From the NCBI GenBank assembly GCA_913062745.1, contig CAJXXJ010000097.1:1-9560 (forward strand): a stretch of 9,560 bases of DNA, in the 5' to 3' direction. The translations under genes and the position numbers were made by a program. Shown one piece after another: positions 1 to 7,616 of the stretch; position 1 is the stretch's first letter, and each line of letters opens with the position of its first letter. Source of the stretch: an uncultured Phaeodactylibacter sp. (GTDB lineage: Bacteria; Bacteroidota; Bacteroidia; Chitinophagales; Saprospiraceae). The notes under the pieces are model-generated. The model worked only from the letters and a program-made list of their open reading frames with translations. It did not search any database and was not told the origin of the DNA.

Positions 1-1160
1 GGAGCAATGCCAGGGGAGACATCGAACGACTTTGATCCCGGCACGATCACGGTGGAAGGAGCGGGGGACTACTCGGTCAGCGTGTCGGTCTTCAACGCCT
101 GCGGGGAAGATTCGGTAGAACAGCCATTTACCATTCTGCAGGGGCCCATGCTAGACCTCGCTATTCCTGCGGATACCTTGTGCGCGGGTAGTTCACTGAT
201 GGTAGAGAACAATTCCACCGGGGACCAGCTTGCCTACACCTGGACTTATGAAGGCAATGGTAATGTCACATTTAATGATGAGACAAGCCCCGTACCGGAA
301 GTTACTTTCCCAGACACCGGTGTGTTCGTCTTAAATGTACTGGTCGAAAACCCGGTTTGTGACCCTGTGTCCTGGTCGGATACGGTGTGGGTGCTTGAAT
401 TGCCTACGGTCTCCTTTCCTGCTATCCCGGATGACTGCGGAGAAACGATCGTTGAGCTCAACAGCAGTTCAGTCACGATTGGTAATCCGGGACGGTTGGA
501 TTCTATCCGGTGGACCTTCCCGGGAGGACAGCCGGAGACATCGGTCGACTTATATCCTGGCGCTATCAATTATGATGGGGCTGGCAGTTATACCGTTACC
601 GCGGAAGTGTACAACTTTTGTGGGACGAACACCTTTTCCCAGTCCTTTCAAGTGCTGCAGCCTATTGAGGTGGACGCCCAACTGAGTAGCAACTTTAGCT
701 GTGATCTGCCTTTTACCGTAAACGTAGAGAACTTCAGCTCCGGGGATCAGCTCAATTTTGAGTGGAGTGTTGCCGGGCCATTCGCCGGTAATGTGAGCTT
801 TGACCCTATGGTGGCTGAGCCATCCTTCGTATTTCAGGATACGGGACTGTACGTTGTCACTCAAACGGTCTTCAATGATATCTGTGGTGAAATCACCTGG
901 AGCGATACGGTCACTATCCTTGCGCTTCCGGATCCGCTGCTGACGCCTGCTGAGGACTTCTGTGAATCAGCAGTGCTCCTTCCTGAGGTGGATTATCAGG
1001 GATACCGGATTGACAGTGTGCTGTGGGAATTCCCAGGAGGGACACCTGAGAACAGTACCGACTTATTCCCCGCTGGGGTAAGTTACGCGGGTGCGGGCAC
1101 CTACACCTATACCCTGAACGCCTACAACAGCTGCGGCAGTAGTGTCGTCTCTGACGAATT
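1..1160 (+). repeat. Tandem ~172-residue coding repeat (two-module unit, about 2.2 copies visible)
   Basis: Within the giant surface protein the same pair of modules recurs. The anchor residue after 'PET/PEN' falls at nt 22, 541 and 1054, giving units of 519 and 513 bp (173 and 171 residues). Conserved landmarks in each unit are FPGG-x-PE, a GAG-x-Y segment, a YN/FN-x-CG motif, 'SSGDQL' or 'STGDQL', an F-x-DTG motif and 'WSDTV'. The copies are diverged at the DNA level, so this is old domain duplication rather than recent slippage. More copies probably lie upstream of the window. Confidence 0.8.
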
Positions 1161-4100
1161 TGTAATTGACACCATTCCTGTCATTGACCTCGGGCCTACA
1201 GATACGATTTGCATTACGGACGGGCTGTACAATCTTCCCACTCCAAGCCCCGCGGGTGGCATCTGGCAGGATTCACTTGGGCAACCTGGAATTGTGACCC
1301 AAGATGGGGTGTTCGATCCGGAAGCTGCAGGTGGAGGAGTGACGACACTGGAATACATTTTCACTATTGGTGCCTGCGAGATTTCCACTTTTAAGCAAGT
1401 GCTGGTCATAGACCTGAGCTATGTGGATGGAGGGGATCCGCTCGATGCCTGTATATCACTCGATACTTTTCAGCTCAGCGGAGCAAGCCCGGCAGGAGGG
1501 TGGTACACCGGGCCGGGCGTGATTGATTCCACCGGGCTTTTTGCGCCAAGCAGTTTAGCAGAAGGCTGCTACACCCTGACGTATTTCTTCCAGCTGCCAG
1601 GCACTGACTGTATACAGGGCGATGAGGTCACGGTATGTGTCCGCCCGCTTCCAGTACCGGATTTAGCCAGCATTGACAGTCTATGTGTCGACGTAGCTAC
1701 GCCTCTGCTGCATCAGAGTCAGAACGCTGTGGGCTTTGCCTGGTCGATCAATGACAGCTTGTTGTATGAGGTGGAAACACCAATCCACACCTTCGCCGAC
1801 ACTGGTTGGCATATCCTCCGGCTTGATGCGGTTTCCGAATTTGGATGTGTAGACTCCGCGAGCACCGACGTTTACGTTTCCGGCCCTCCGGTGACGCAAT
1901 TTGAGATGGATACTACGATGGGGTGTGCTGTACTGCCCATCACTTTTACCAATAATACGATCGGTTTTGAATTCGTATCCTACGAGTGGGATTTTGGCAA
2001 CGGCGGATCTTCCACAGAAGAACAGCCCGGCACTATTGCCTACGAACAAGGGCTGCAGGACACTACCTATTTCATCACACTACAGGCGGAGAACCACTGC
2101 GGAGAGTCGGCAATGACCGATTCCGTGCTGGTGCTGCCTCTGCCACTAACCAGTTTTCAGGCGAGCCAGTATGCCGGCTGTTCCCCGTTAGATATTGCCA
2201 TCAATAATAACACACAGGGGTTGCCGGAATCTTTCCTCTGGGAAATAACGAGTACGGATGGTTTCGCGGTGTCCTATACGGATTCCATACCGCCCGATCA
2301 GGTATTCCTCGCGCCGGATTCCACCAATGTGATCTACAACATCCGGCTCTACGCCTTCAATGAGTGTGGCACAGATACGCTGGAACAACAGGTGCTGGTC
2401 AAGCCCAATCAGATACGGGCTTTCTTCAGTGTACCGGACAATGAGGGCTGTGAGCCTTTTGCAGTGGATTTCCTGAATACCACTTCTCCCGACTCCGCCC
2501 TGGTCTACAACTGGTACTTTGGGGATGGCAATACCAGCAATCAGACCGATACCACTTATACTTATGTCGCTACGGGTGATACGACGACCAATTATACGGT
2601 CACGCTGGTTGCGGACAACGGCTGTGCCCGGGATTCCGCCTTTGGGAATATTACGGTTTTCCCTGCTCCATTGGTTGCCTTCGAAACGGCACCCTACGCT
2701 TGCCTGCAGGATTCGGCATTTTTCCAAAACACTTCCGTGGACGTCAACGGGACGCTTTGGGATTTTGGAGATGGCAGTACCGCGACCACCTACGATGCCT
2801 ACTACGCCTATCCCTCCACAGGTACGTATACGGTTTCCCTGACCGCCTACGCTGCGATAACCGGCTGTCCGAATACCTTTGAGGCGGAAGTTGAAGTACA
2901 GCCTTTACCTAATCCGTCGTTTATGCCGGATGTTACCTTCGGTTGTCCCCCCTTGCAGGTCGGCGTTGACAACACAACAACCGATGCCGAGTATTTCGTA
3001 TGGTACTTTGGTGACGGGAATTCAGCAGTGGGGCAGAACCCCCCACCTCATGTTTATCAGGAGCCCGGTTTCTATGATATCCGGCTCGAAGCCACCGATA
3101 TATTTGGGTGCTCCAATGACACCGTTTTTTCATTTATCAATGTGTACCCGGAGCCGGTTATAGACTTTGAAGTGGTTCCGGATGAGCCCTGCGGCATTCC
3201 TCAGGAAGTTTGTATTCTCAACGATACGGAAAACGCTTCCGGCTTTTCCTGGTCCTTTGATAATGGCAGTACTTCGGTTGAGAATGCGCCCTGCACTGTC
3301 TTTAATGAAGCAGGGACCTACACGATTTCACTAACCGCGCAGAACGAGTTTCTGTGCACACAAAGTGCTGAACGGGCGTACACAGTGTACGGCATTCCTT
3401 TTGCCAATTTCAGCCCGATGGATACGACAGGCTGCGAGCCCTTCTGGCTTAGGATGGATAATCAGTCTGAGTACGCAGACTATGCCCTCTGGCAGTTTGG
3501 GAATGTTGCACAGGACAGCAGTTGGGACGGCGCTCACATTTTCAGGGATACCGGACAGTACGATATCACGCTCATTGTAGGCAATGGAAGTGGTTGTGCG
3601 GATACGCTGATGTTGCCCAATGTGGTGAATGTACAGGGCAGCCCGCAGGCCGGATTTACCTATGACAAGCTTGACAATGAGCTTGGAAGTACCTATCAGT
3701 TCTTCAACGACAGCAGCCCGGATGCGGAAACTTTCGATTGGTCTTTTGGAGATGGAGCGACTTCCAGTCAGGAGAATCCAGTGCACCGCTACCTGTCGAG
3801 CTTTGACAAGGAGGTCCGGCAGATCGTCCGCAATGAAGCGGGCTGCCCGGATACGGCTTATGCCCTGATCGATCTCGATACCCTGTCCGGTCTATTTGTC
3901 CCCAACGTGTTGGAGCCTGCTACCGGGACAAGCCTGGAGAAGCAGGTTTTCTTACCCAAAGGCATTGGGCTGTCTGAGTATGAAATAGCGATTTACGCCC
4001 GGACCGGGCAGCTGATATGGTCGAGCACCGCCCTCAATGAAGAAGGGCAGCCCACCGAATTCTGGGATGGCACCCTGAATGGGCAGGATTTGCCCGCTGG

Positions 4101-4215
4101 CGTTTTTGTATGGAAAGTACACCGGGCACGCTTCTACAACAACACCCTTTGGGATGGTATGCCGGATGAACAGGGCGTTCCGCGACGGAGTGGTTTTCTT
4201 TATCTGGTCAGATAA
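1..4215 (+). CDS. Giant PKD-repeat surface protein with T9SS/gliding-type C-terminal domain (5' end outside window)
   Basis: This is probably a secreted, cell-surface adhesin-like protein; its ligand is unknown. The frame is open from base 1. The first Met (nt 7) lies inside a repeat: its 'MPGETS' aligns with the internal 'GGQPETS' near nt 523, so the true start is upstream. Residues are counted from nt 7. Residues 1-390 alternate two Ig/PKD-like modules, one with a W-x-FPGG-x-PE motif and GAG-x-Y-x-V, the other with F-x-DTG and a WSDTV end. Around 413 and 495 are two 'SPAGG' repeats. About nine PKD-type domains follow from ~548 to ~1290, with WDFG, YFGDG, WDFGDG and WSFGDG motifs and a recurrent Cys near each domain start. 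Residues ~1296-1402 (FVPNVLEP, IYARTGQLIW, FWDGTLNGQDLPAGVFVWKV) match the pattern of the CHU_C/type B sorting domain, although the usual NGDG segment is absent. The family assignment is firm; the adhesive role is inferred. Confidence 0.93.
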   Translation, partial: GAMPGETSNDFDPGTITVEGAGDYSVSVSVFNACGEDSVEQPFTILQGPMLDLAIPADTLCAGSSLMVENNSTGDQLAYTWTYEGNGNVTFNDETSPVPEVTFPDTGVFVLNVLVENPVCDPVSWSDTVWVLELPTVSFPAIPDDCGETIVELNSSSVTIGNPGRLDSIRWTFPGGQPETSVDLYPGAINYDGAGSYTVTAEVYNFCGTNTFSQSFQVLQPIEVDAQLSSNFSCDLPFTVNVENFSSGDQLNFEWSVAGPFAGNVSFDPMVAEPSFVFQDTGLYVVTQTVFNDICGEITWSDTVTILALPDPLLTPAEDFCESAVLLPEVDYQGYRIDSVLWEFPGGTPENSTDLFPAGVSYAGAGTYTYTLNAYNSCGSSVVSDEFVIDTIPVIDLGPTDTICITDGLYNLPTPSPAGGIWQDSLGQPGIVTQDGVFDPEAAGGGVTTLEYIFTIGACEISTFKQVLVIDLSYVDGGDPLDACISLDTFQLSGASPAGGWYTGPGVIDSTGLFAPSSLAEGCYTLTYFFQLPGTDCIQGDEVTVCVRPLPVPDLASIDSLCVDVATPLLHQSQNAVGFAWSINDSLLYEVETPIHTFADTGWHILRLDAVSEFGCVDSASTDVYVSGPPVTQFEMDTTMGCAVLPITFTNNTIGFEFVSYEWDFGNGGSSTEEQPGTIAYEQGLQDTTYFITLQAENHCGESAMTDSVLVLPLPLTSFQASQYAGCSPLDIAINNNTQGLPESFLWEITSTDGFAVSYTDSIPPDQVFLAPDSTNVIYNIRLYAFNECGTDTLEQQVLVKPNQIRAFFSVPDNEGCEPFAVDFLNTTSPDSALVYNWYFGDGNTSNQTDTTYTYVATGDTTTNYTVTLVADNGCARDSAFGNITVFPAPLVAFETAPYACLQDSAFFQNTSVDVNGTLWDFGDGSTATTYDAYYAYPSTGTYTVSLTAYAAITGCPNTFEAEVEVQPLPNPSFMPDVTFGCPPLQVGVDNTTTDAEYFVWYFGDGNSAVGQNPPPHVYQEPGFYDIRLEATDIFGCSNDTVFSFINVYPEPVIDFEVVPDEPCGIPQEVCILNDTENASGFSWSFDNGSTSVENAPCTVFNEAGTYTISLTAQNEFLCTQSAERAYTVYGIPFANFSPMDTTGCEPFWLRMDNQSEYADYALWQFGNVAQDSSWDGAHIFRDTGQYDITLIVGNGSGCADTLMLPNVVNVQGSPQAGFTYDKLDNELGSTYQFFNDSSPDAETFDWSFGDGATSSQENPVHRYLSSFDKEVRQIVRNEAGCPDTAYALIDLDTLSGLFVPNVLEPATGTSLEKQVFLPKGIGLSEYEIAIYARTGQLIWSSTALNEEGQPTEFWDGTLNGQDLPAGVFVWKVHRARFYNNTLWDGMPDEQGVPRRSGFLYLVR

Positions 4216-4233
4216 CCCTGCAAATAATTTACA

Positions 4234-4737
4234 ATGACGAAAACAGTAATTTTTTCACACGGTAAGGAAAGCGGGCCAAATGGCACCAAAATTCAGTTGC
4301 TATCCGAGGTAGCACTCAGGAAGGGGCACACCGTGCGGTCCATTGATTACAGGAAATGCAAAGACGCCGCCGCCCGGGTAGGGCTGCTAAAAGAAATCCT
4401 TGAGGAGTACGATGCGGCATCTGTCATCTTTGTGGGGTCAAGTATGGGCGGGTACGTCAGCCTGATGGCAGCCCATACCTACCTGCCCGCTGCCATGTTT
4501 TTGATGTGCCCCGCTGCCTATTTACCGGGGTACGACCTTCCGGAGCCCCTTCGATATCCGGGAAATATGGAAATTATTCATGGGTATGAAGACGAAATAG
4601 TACCCTACGAACATTCCATCCGGCTATCGAAGGACTCCGGTGCAGTATTGACCCTGCTCCGGGCCGACCACCGGCTGAGTCAGATACATGGCCAACTCAA
4701 CAAACGGTTTGAATGCTTTCTGAGTGGCGTGGAATAA
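4234..4737 (+). CDS. Small alpha/beta-hydrolase (YqiA-like esterase/thioesterase type)
   Basis: This is a 167-residue single-domain alpha/beta hydrolase, probably cytoplasmic because no signal peptide is visible. It opens directly on the first core strand and oxyanion region (TVIFSHGKESGPNG, residues 4-17). The nucleophile elbow is G-S-S-M-G at residues 68-72, with Ser70 as nucleophile. Asp120 in 'GYEDEIVP' and His146 in 'ADHRL' are at the expected places for the acid and the base. The protein is much shorter than classical hydrolases because it has no cap domain, which is normal for YqiA/UPF0227-like small esterases. The substrate cannot be read from the sequence. The start lies 18 nt after the stop of the surface-protein gene, so the two could be co-transcribed, but no functional link is evident. 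No Shine-Dalgarno is present; the leader is AT-rich. Confidence 0.88.
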   Translation: MTKTVIFSHGKESGPNGTKIQLLSEVALRKGHTVRSIDYRKCKDAAARVGLLKEILEEYDAASVIFVGSSMGGYVSLMAAHTYLPAAMFLMCPAAYLPGYDLPEPLRYPGNMEIIHGYEDEIVPYEHSIRLSKDSGAVLTLLRADHRLSQIHGQLNKRFECFLSGVE

Positions 4738-4744
4738 CTCCGGG

Positions 4745-4921
4745 ATTTAATAGATTTTATTAAAGTAAATTTTGTGTGCCCCTGAATTGTCTTTTTCGCC
4801 AGCTCTGCATCACGTCCTCACCTTCGTAGCTAAGGCTACGAGGTTCCGGGCGTTCTTTGATCTGGCAAAAAATCTTAATCCATGGTCTATACAAAACCTA
4901 CATTAATAAAATCTAATAATT
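4745..4921. repeat. 177-bp imperfect palindrome (MITE-like or large hairpin element)
   Basis: Nearly the whole gap between the hydrolase and the protease is one inverted repeat centred near 4833. Outer arms 4751-4763 and 4903-4915 are 13 bp perfectly complementary and extend with mismatches to 4745 and 4921. GCCAG at 4798-4802 pairs with CTGGC at 4862-4866, flanked by a T-tract (4792-4796) against an A-tract (4868-4872). The tip is CGTAGC (4825-4830), TAAG, GCTACG (4835-4840). Intermediate segments also pair in register, for example 4812-4817 with 4848-4853 and GTCC/GGGC-type pairs. No open reading frame and no clear target duplication are visible. It ends 17 nt before the protease start codon. 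It may be a non-autonomous mobile element, a bidirectional terminator or an mRNA-stabilising hairpin. Confidence 0.75.
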
Positions 4922-4938
4922 GAATCAACGATTTTCAG

Positions 4939-6549
4939 ATGAAAAAACATCATAAATTAACACTTTTTGTCCTGTCAATGCTGGTCCAGGTTGTTGTCAT
5001 TGCACAGTCCTTCAACTCCGAGCTGATTATGGAGCGTTGTAAAAGTGGGGTAGTGTACATCGAATCGGGGGAGGGGCTGGGCTCCGGTTTCCTGATTCAT
5101 GAGGAGGGCTGGATTGTAACCAACCACCATGTGGTGGAAGAGCGGTCAGGCAAAGACTTTGCAGAGTTTGCAGATGGAGACCGTTACCGATTTACGGTAT
5201 ATGTCTACGATGAAGACATAGACCTTGCGCTGCTAAAGCTGCGGTCTTTTTCTAAGGCGGAGGCACAGCCCCTTCCAATATTCGACAAAGGCCTTGCAGG
5301 TACGGGTGCCGACGTGGCTGCCATTGGTAATCCACGGGGCCTGAAATTTAATATTACCCGGGGCATTATCTCCAATGAGCAGCTCAACGTGCCCCCACTG
5401 CCTTTTTGGTTGCAAACGGACGTGGCAGTCAATCCCGGCAACAGCGGTGGGCCTTTACTGGACAAAAACGGTCAGGTTGTAGGTGTGGTTACAGCCAGGT
5501 TTGAACGCCAAAGCCTGTTTGACCGGGATATCCAGAATATGAATTTTGCAGCCAACGCCCGTGGGCTGATCGCTTTTCTGGAGGATGCCGGAGTGCCTTA
5601 CCACACCAAGCCGTTGATCCTGGACTCTGAGCTTTTACTGGGGGTCCGTGAGCTGACCCCTGAAGAGCTGGCGGCCCAGAAAGACCTGGAACTGGAGCGG
5701 ATTGCCATGGAAAAGCAAAAAGAACAGGAGCGCATTGAGCTGGAGAAGCAGAAAGACAGGGAACGCATTGAGCTGGAAAAGGAAAAGCTGCGCCGGCAGA
5801 TCCTGGAAGCCATGGAACTGGATCAGCTCGATGCCGAGCAACAGAGAGAACTCCGTAAAATCGACTTCTCCTACCAGAAAAGGATACTGGAAAAGCAGAA
5901 AGCTGTGGAGCTGGGACGGCTGGAAAACCAACGCATCAGAGCACGCCTGGCGGTGGAGGAAGAAGCCTATCGGCTGGCACAAAAAGAACAGCTGCTGAAG
6001 GAAAGGCGGAAATCTTACTATGCGGGCCTTCCTGGCCGGATCGGTATACGGTTGGGCGGCGGTGCTCATTATTACCTGGGGCCATTGAATAGTATGGACA
6101 TTGGGCAGTACGATCAGCATATAGGGTGGGTAGCTACAGCGGCGATCAATTACCGCTTTGATATCAACAGCCGGGACCGGGGGAGCGCATTGGGCGTATT
6201 TGCCCGTTTGGGCGGTTATCAGGATGGTGCTTTCAGCCGCCTTGCTGATCATCAGGGCTGGGCAGCCGCTACCGGAGAAGCGCCTCACTTATTTACGGAA
6301 GTGGAAGGAGGCTTCCTGATACGGGAGTGGCTGCGGCTTAGCTATGGCAAGGGCATACAACACCGCACTGAAACCGATATTGCAGGTTCGCATCACTATC
6401 ATGTAGCTACGATTGGCAGCGCTGCCCGGTTGTTCAGGCCTGTTGAGCTGGTCTTTAACGCTACCGGCCGTTTTGGGCAGGCTTACCAACAGCTTTCACT
6501 GGCTGCTGAGCTCGGATTAGCATTCCGCTTTGGGATAGGAAAATGGTAA
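4939..6549 (+). CDS. Secreted trypsin-like (HtrA/S1C) serine protease fused to coiled coil and beta-rich C-terminal domain
   Basis: This 536-residue exported protease has a Sec signal peptide at residues 1-22 (KK-HHK n-region, hydrophobic core, VIA then Gln23). The chymotrypsin-fold domain spans about 30-215 and has a complete triad: His64 in TNHHVV, Asp95 in DIDLALL, Ser169 in PGNSGGP. This is the HtrA/DegP style, but no PDZ domain follows. Residues ~240-360 are a highly charged Glu/Lys/Arg/Gln helix with 11-residue repeats. Residues ~366-536 alternate aromatic and small residues in strand-like runs (RIGIRLGGGAHYYLG, WVATAAINYRFDI, LGVFARLGGY, LGLAFRFGIGKW), resembling an outer-membrane-barrel-like domain and ending in an aromatic residue. 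Anchoring in the outer membrane with a periplasmic protease is inferred. The start follows an A/T-rich leader without Shine-Dalgarno, just after the 177-bp palindrome. The fusion is unusual. Confidence 0.9.
   Translation: MKKHHKLTLFVLSMLVQVVVIAQSFNSELIMERCKSGVVYIESGEGLGSGFLIHEEGWIVTNHHVVEERSGKDFAEFADGDRYRFTVYVYDEDIDLALLKLRSFSKAEAQPLPIFDKGLAGTGADVAAIGNPRGLKFNITRGIISNEQLNVPPLPFWLQTDVAVNPGNSGGPLLDKNGQVVGVVTARFERQSLFDRDIQNMNFAANARGLIAFLEDAGVPYHTKPLILDSELLLGVRELTPEELAAQKDLELERIAMEKQKEQERIELEKQKDRERIELEKEKLRRQILEAMELDQLDAEQQRELRKIDFSYQKRILEKQKAVELGRLENQRIRARLAVEEEAYRLAQKEQLLKERRKSYYAGLPGRIGIRLGGGAHYYLGPLNSMDIGQYDQHIGWVATAAINYRFDINSRDRGSALGVFARLGGYQDGAFSRLADHQGWAAATGEAPHLFTEVEGGFLIREWLRLSYGKGIQHRTETDIAGSHHYHVATIGSAARLFRPVELVFNATGRFGQAYQQLSLAAELGLAFRFGIGKW
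5695..5793 (+). repeat. Three tandem 33-bp units coding an 11-residue charged helical repeat
   Basis: Residues 253-285 of the protease read as ERIAMEKQKEQ, ERIELEKQKDR, ERIELEKEKLR, an 11-residue period. At the DNA level the second and third copies are very similar (GAGCGCATTGAGCTGGAGAA against GAACGCATTGAGCTGGAAAA). An 11-residue (hendecad) period with i/i+4 Glu-Lys/Arg pairs fits a coiled coil or a stiff single alpha helix. It would act as a spacer between the protease and the C-terminal domain; that role is inferred. Confidence 0.8.
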
Positions 6550-6595
6550 AGCATCAGTAACCCCAAAGCCATAGGTATCTAAAAAATTTCAACAG

Positions 6596-7108
6596 ATGAG
6601 AACACGACCATTATTCTTTCGCGGCACAGTAACCCCTTTGTCAGGTTTTTTCCTGCTTTGTTTATTACTGACCATCGGTAATTGCAGCCTGGGAGGTTTC
6701 AATAGCAAAAAGCTGGAAGGCATTTACGAAGCAGAGATTGTTCTGGCAAAGCCTGAATCTGGCGAGGCGGGTATGGGATGGCTGGCACAGGGATTAACCA
6801 ATCTGGCCCTCAAGACAGCCAATATTGAGTTTACTTTTTATCCAGGCAATACCGCGACTATTTATACCAACTTGGGTGTATTCGAACTTATAGGGGCTTT
6901 TTCAGCTAAGCCGGGCGCTAAGGCTGCAGACTTTAAATATAAGATCACCCGTGACCAGAAAATGCTGGTCAGGCCCGAAGGCGAAGCAGCGTATCTGGAT
7001 TTCGCACGAATTGAAACTTACAGTCAGGACTACCAATACGTTCGGCTTGCCCTCACGGGTGAAAAAGATGAACCAACAGTTTACATCGACCTAAAGAAAA
7101 CCAATTAG
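6596..7108 (+). CDS. Putative lipoprotein of unknown function, beta-rich
   Basis: The product is 170 residues and I do not recognise the family. The N-terminus has basic residues (MRTRPLFFRG) and a hydrophobic core (FFLLCLLLTIG) ending in IGNC, so Cys30 is the likely lipidated residue, although Asn at the -1 position is atypical for a lipobox. The mature part opens with 'KKLEGIYEAEIVLAKP' and continues as alternating strand-like segments (IEFTFYPGNTATIYT, FKYKITRDQKMLVRPEG, YQYVRLALTG, PTVYIDL). This is reminiscent of a small lipocalin-like beta sandwich or barrel; that is a fold guess only. It starts 46 nt after the protease gene and could share its transcript. The stop codon is directly followed by an in-frame-independent ATG (7109), but the next gene more likely begins at 7169. 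Confidence 0.75.
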   Translation: MRTRPLFFRGTVTPLSGFFLLCLLLTIGNCSLGGFNSKKLEGIYEAEIVLAKPESGEAGMGWLAQGLTNLALKTANIEFTFYPGNTATIYTNLGVFELIGAFSAKPGAKAADFKYKITRDQKMLVRPEGEAAYLDFARIETYSQDYQYVRLALTGEKDEPTVYIDLKKTN

Positions 7109-7119
7109 ATGCCATACGC

Positions 7120-7133
7120 ACCTGTTTACAGGT
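7120..7133. other. Short perfect hairpin between the lipoprotein and TM2 genes
   Basis: ACCTGT (7120-7125), a two-base TT spacer and ACAGGT (7128-7133) form a perfect 6-bp inverted repeat. It lies 11 nt after the upstream stop and 35 nt before the chosen TM2 start. No T-tract follows directly, so it is not a convincing terminator. It could be an operator or a chance palindrome. Confidence 0.3.
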
Positions 7134-7168
7134 CGCGACTACTCATTTTTAACACCAAAATATACATC

Positions 7169-7462
7169 ATGAGCAAGTATTATTTGATGTCCCAGATGAA
7201 ATCTACCGGAACCGCATACCTGTGTTGGTTCCTGATTGGCTGCCACTACGCTTACCTTGGTAAATGGGGGCTGCAAATTCTTTATTGGATTACTATTGGC
7301 GGATTTGGCCTTTGGGCGCTTTTCGATTTATTTCATATTCCGACAAAGGTCAGCAACTACAACTTCCGGATTGCAGAAAAGATTGAAGCCCTGGAAGGGC
7401 GGCAACCCGGCTTTTCGAGAGCATCTTCCAATGACTATACATCAGAAAATGACTTAGTTTAA
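7169..7462 (+). CDS. TM2-domain inner-membrane protein
   Basis: This is a 97-residue membrane protein of the TM2 family (two transmembrane helices joined by a short turn; molecular function generally unknown). The domain is clear: 'KSTGTAYLCWFLIGCHYAYLGK' is helix 1 and its loop (about 15-31), and 'GLQILYWITIGGFGLWALFDLF' is helix 2 (about 34-55), with the typical GGFG-x-W-x-L-x-D signature (Asp53) and a later Asn in 'VSNYN'. The C-terminal ~30 residues are polar. An ATG at 7109, directly abutting the previous stop codon, is in frame and would add 20 residues. I chose 7169 because it is preceded by an A-rich leader and gives the usual short polar N-terminus before the domain. In-frame ATGs at 7187 and 7196 are also possible. 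It probably shares a transcript with the upstream lipoprotein gene. Confidence 0.88.
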   Translation: MSKYYLMSQMKSTGTAYLCWFLIGCHYAYLGKWGLQILYWITIGGFGLWALFDLFHIPTKVSNYNFRIAEKIEALEGRQPGFSRASSNDYTSENDLV

Positions 7463-7493
7463 GAACCTGGCATACTCCTGCCCTCGTTGTTTT

Positions 7494-7513
7494 GCCCCGC
7501 AGAAAGGCGGGGT
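7494..7513 (+). other. GC-rich hairpin downstream of the TM2 gene
   Basis: CCCCGC (7495-7500) pairs with GCGGGG (7507-7512) across the six-base loop AGAAAG. The stem is strong but is followed by TAATCTTCC rather than a T-run, so it may be a transcript 3'-end stabiliser or a weak terminator. Confidence 0.4.
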
Positions 7514-7549
7514 AATCTTCCACTATAATCTCAACCAGTAACTGGTCAG

Positions 7550-7569
7550 AATCCAAAGCTTGGATTTTT
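7550..7569 (+). terminator. Probable Rho-independent terminator after the TM2 gene
   Basis: AATCCAA (7550-7556) pairs perfectly with TTGGATT (7560-7566) over the three-base loop AGC. The T-run 7565-7569 begins at the end of the stem and continues as AGTTT. The 7-bp stem is AT-rich and modest in strength. It lies about 90 nt past the TM2 stop codon and before the double-hairpin repeat, a sensible place to end the upstream transcription unit. Confidence 0.45.
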
Positions 7570-7616
7570 AGTTTACGATGATTAATTCCCCCGCTTTAAC
7601 TGACATCTCAGCTGCT

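Noticed and set aside
246..569. Open minus-strand frame within the surface-protein gene (and similar antisense or shifted frames up to ~3870).
   Set aside because: The codon patterns follow from the repetitive plus-strand PKD gene; the translations have no domain-like features.
5635..6288. A 217-codon minus-strand open frame opposite the protease coiled coil and C-terminal domain.
   Set aside because: Antisense of Glu/Lys/Gln-rich codons naturally yields Phe/Leu-rich frames without stops; the plus-strand protease is unambiguous.
7109..7168. ATG at 7109 directly after the TAG stop as the start of the TM2 gene.
   Set aside because: It would add 20 residues not typical of TM2 proteins and run through the 7120-7133 hairpin; the ATG at 7169 with an A-rich leader fits better, though 7109 is not excluded.
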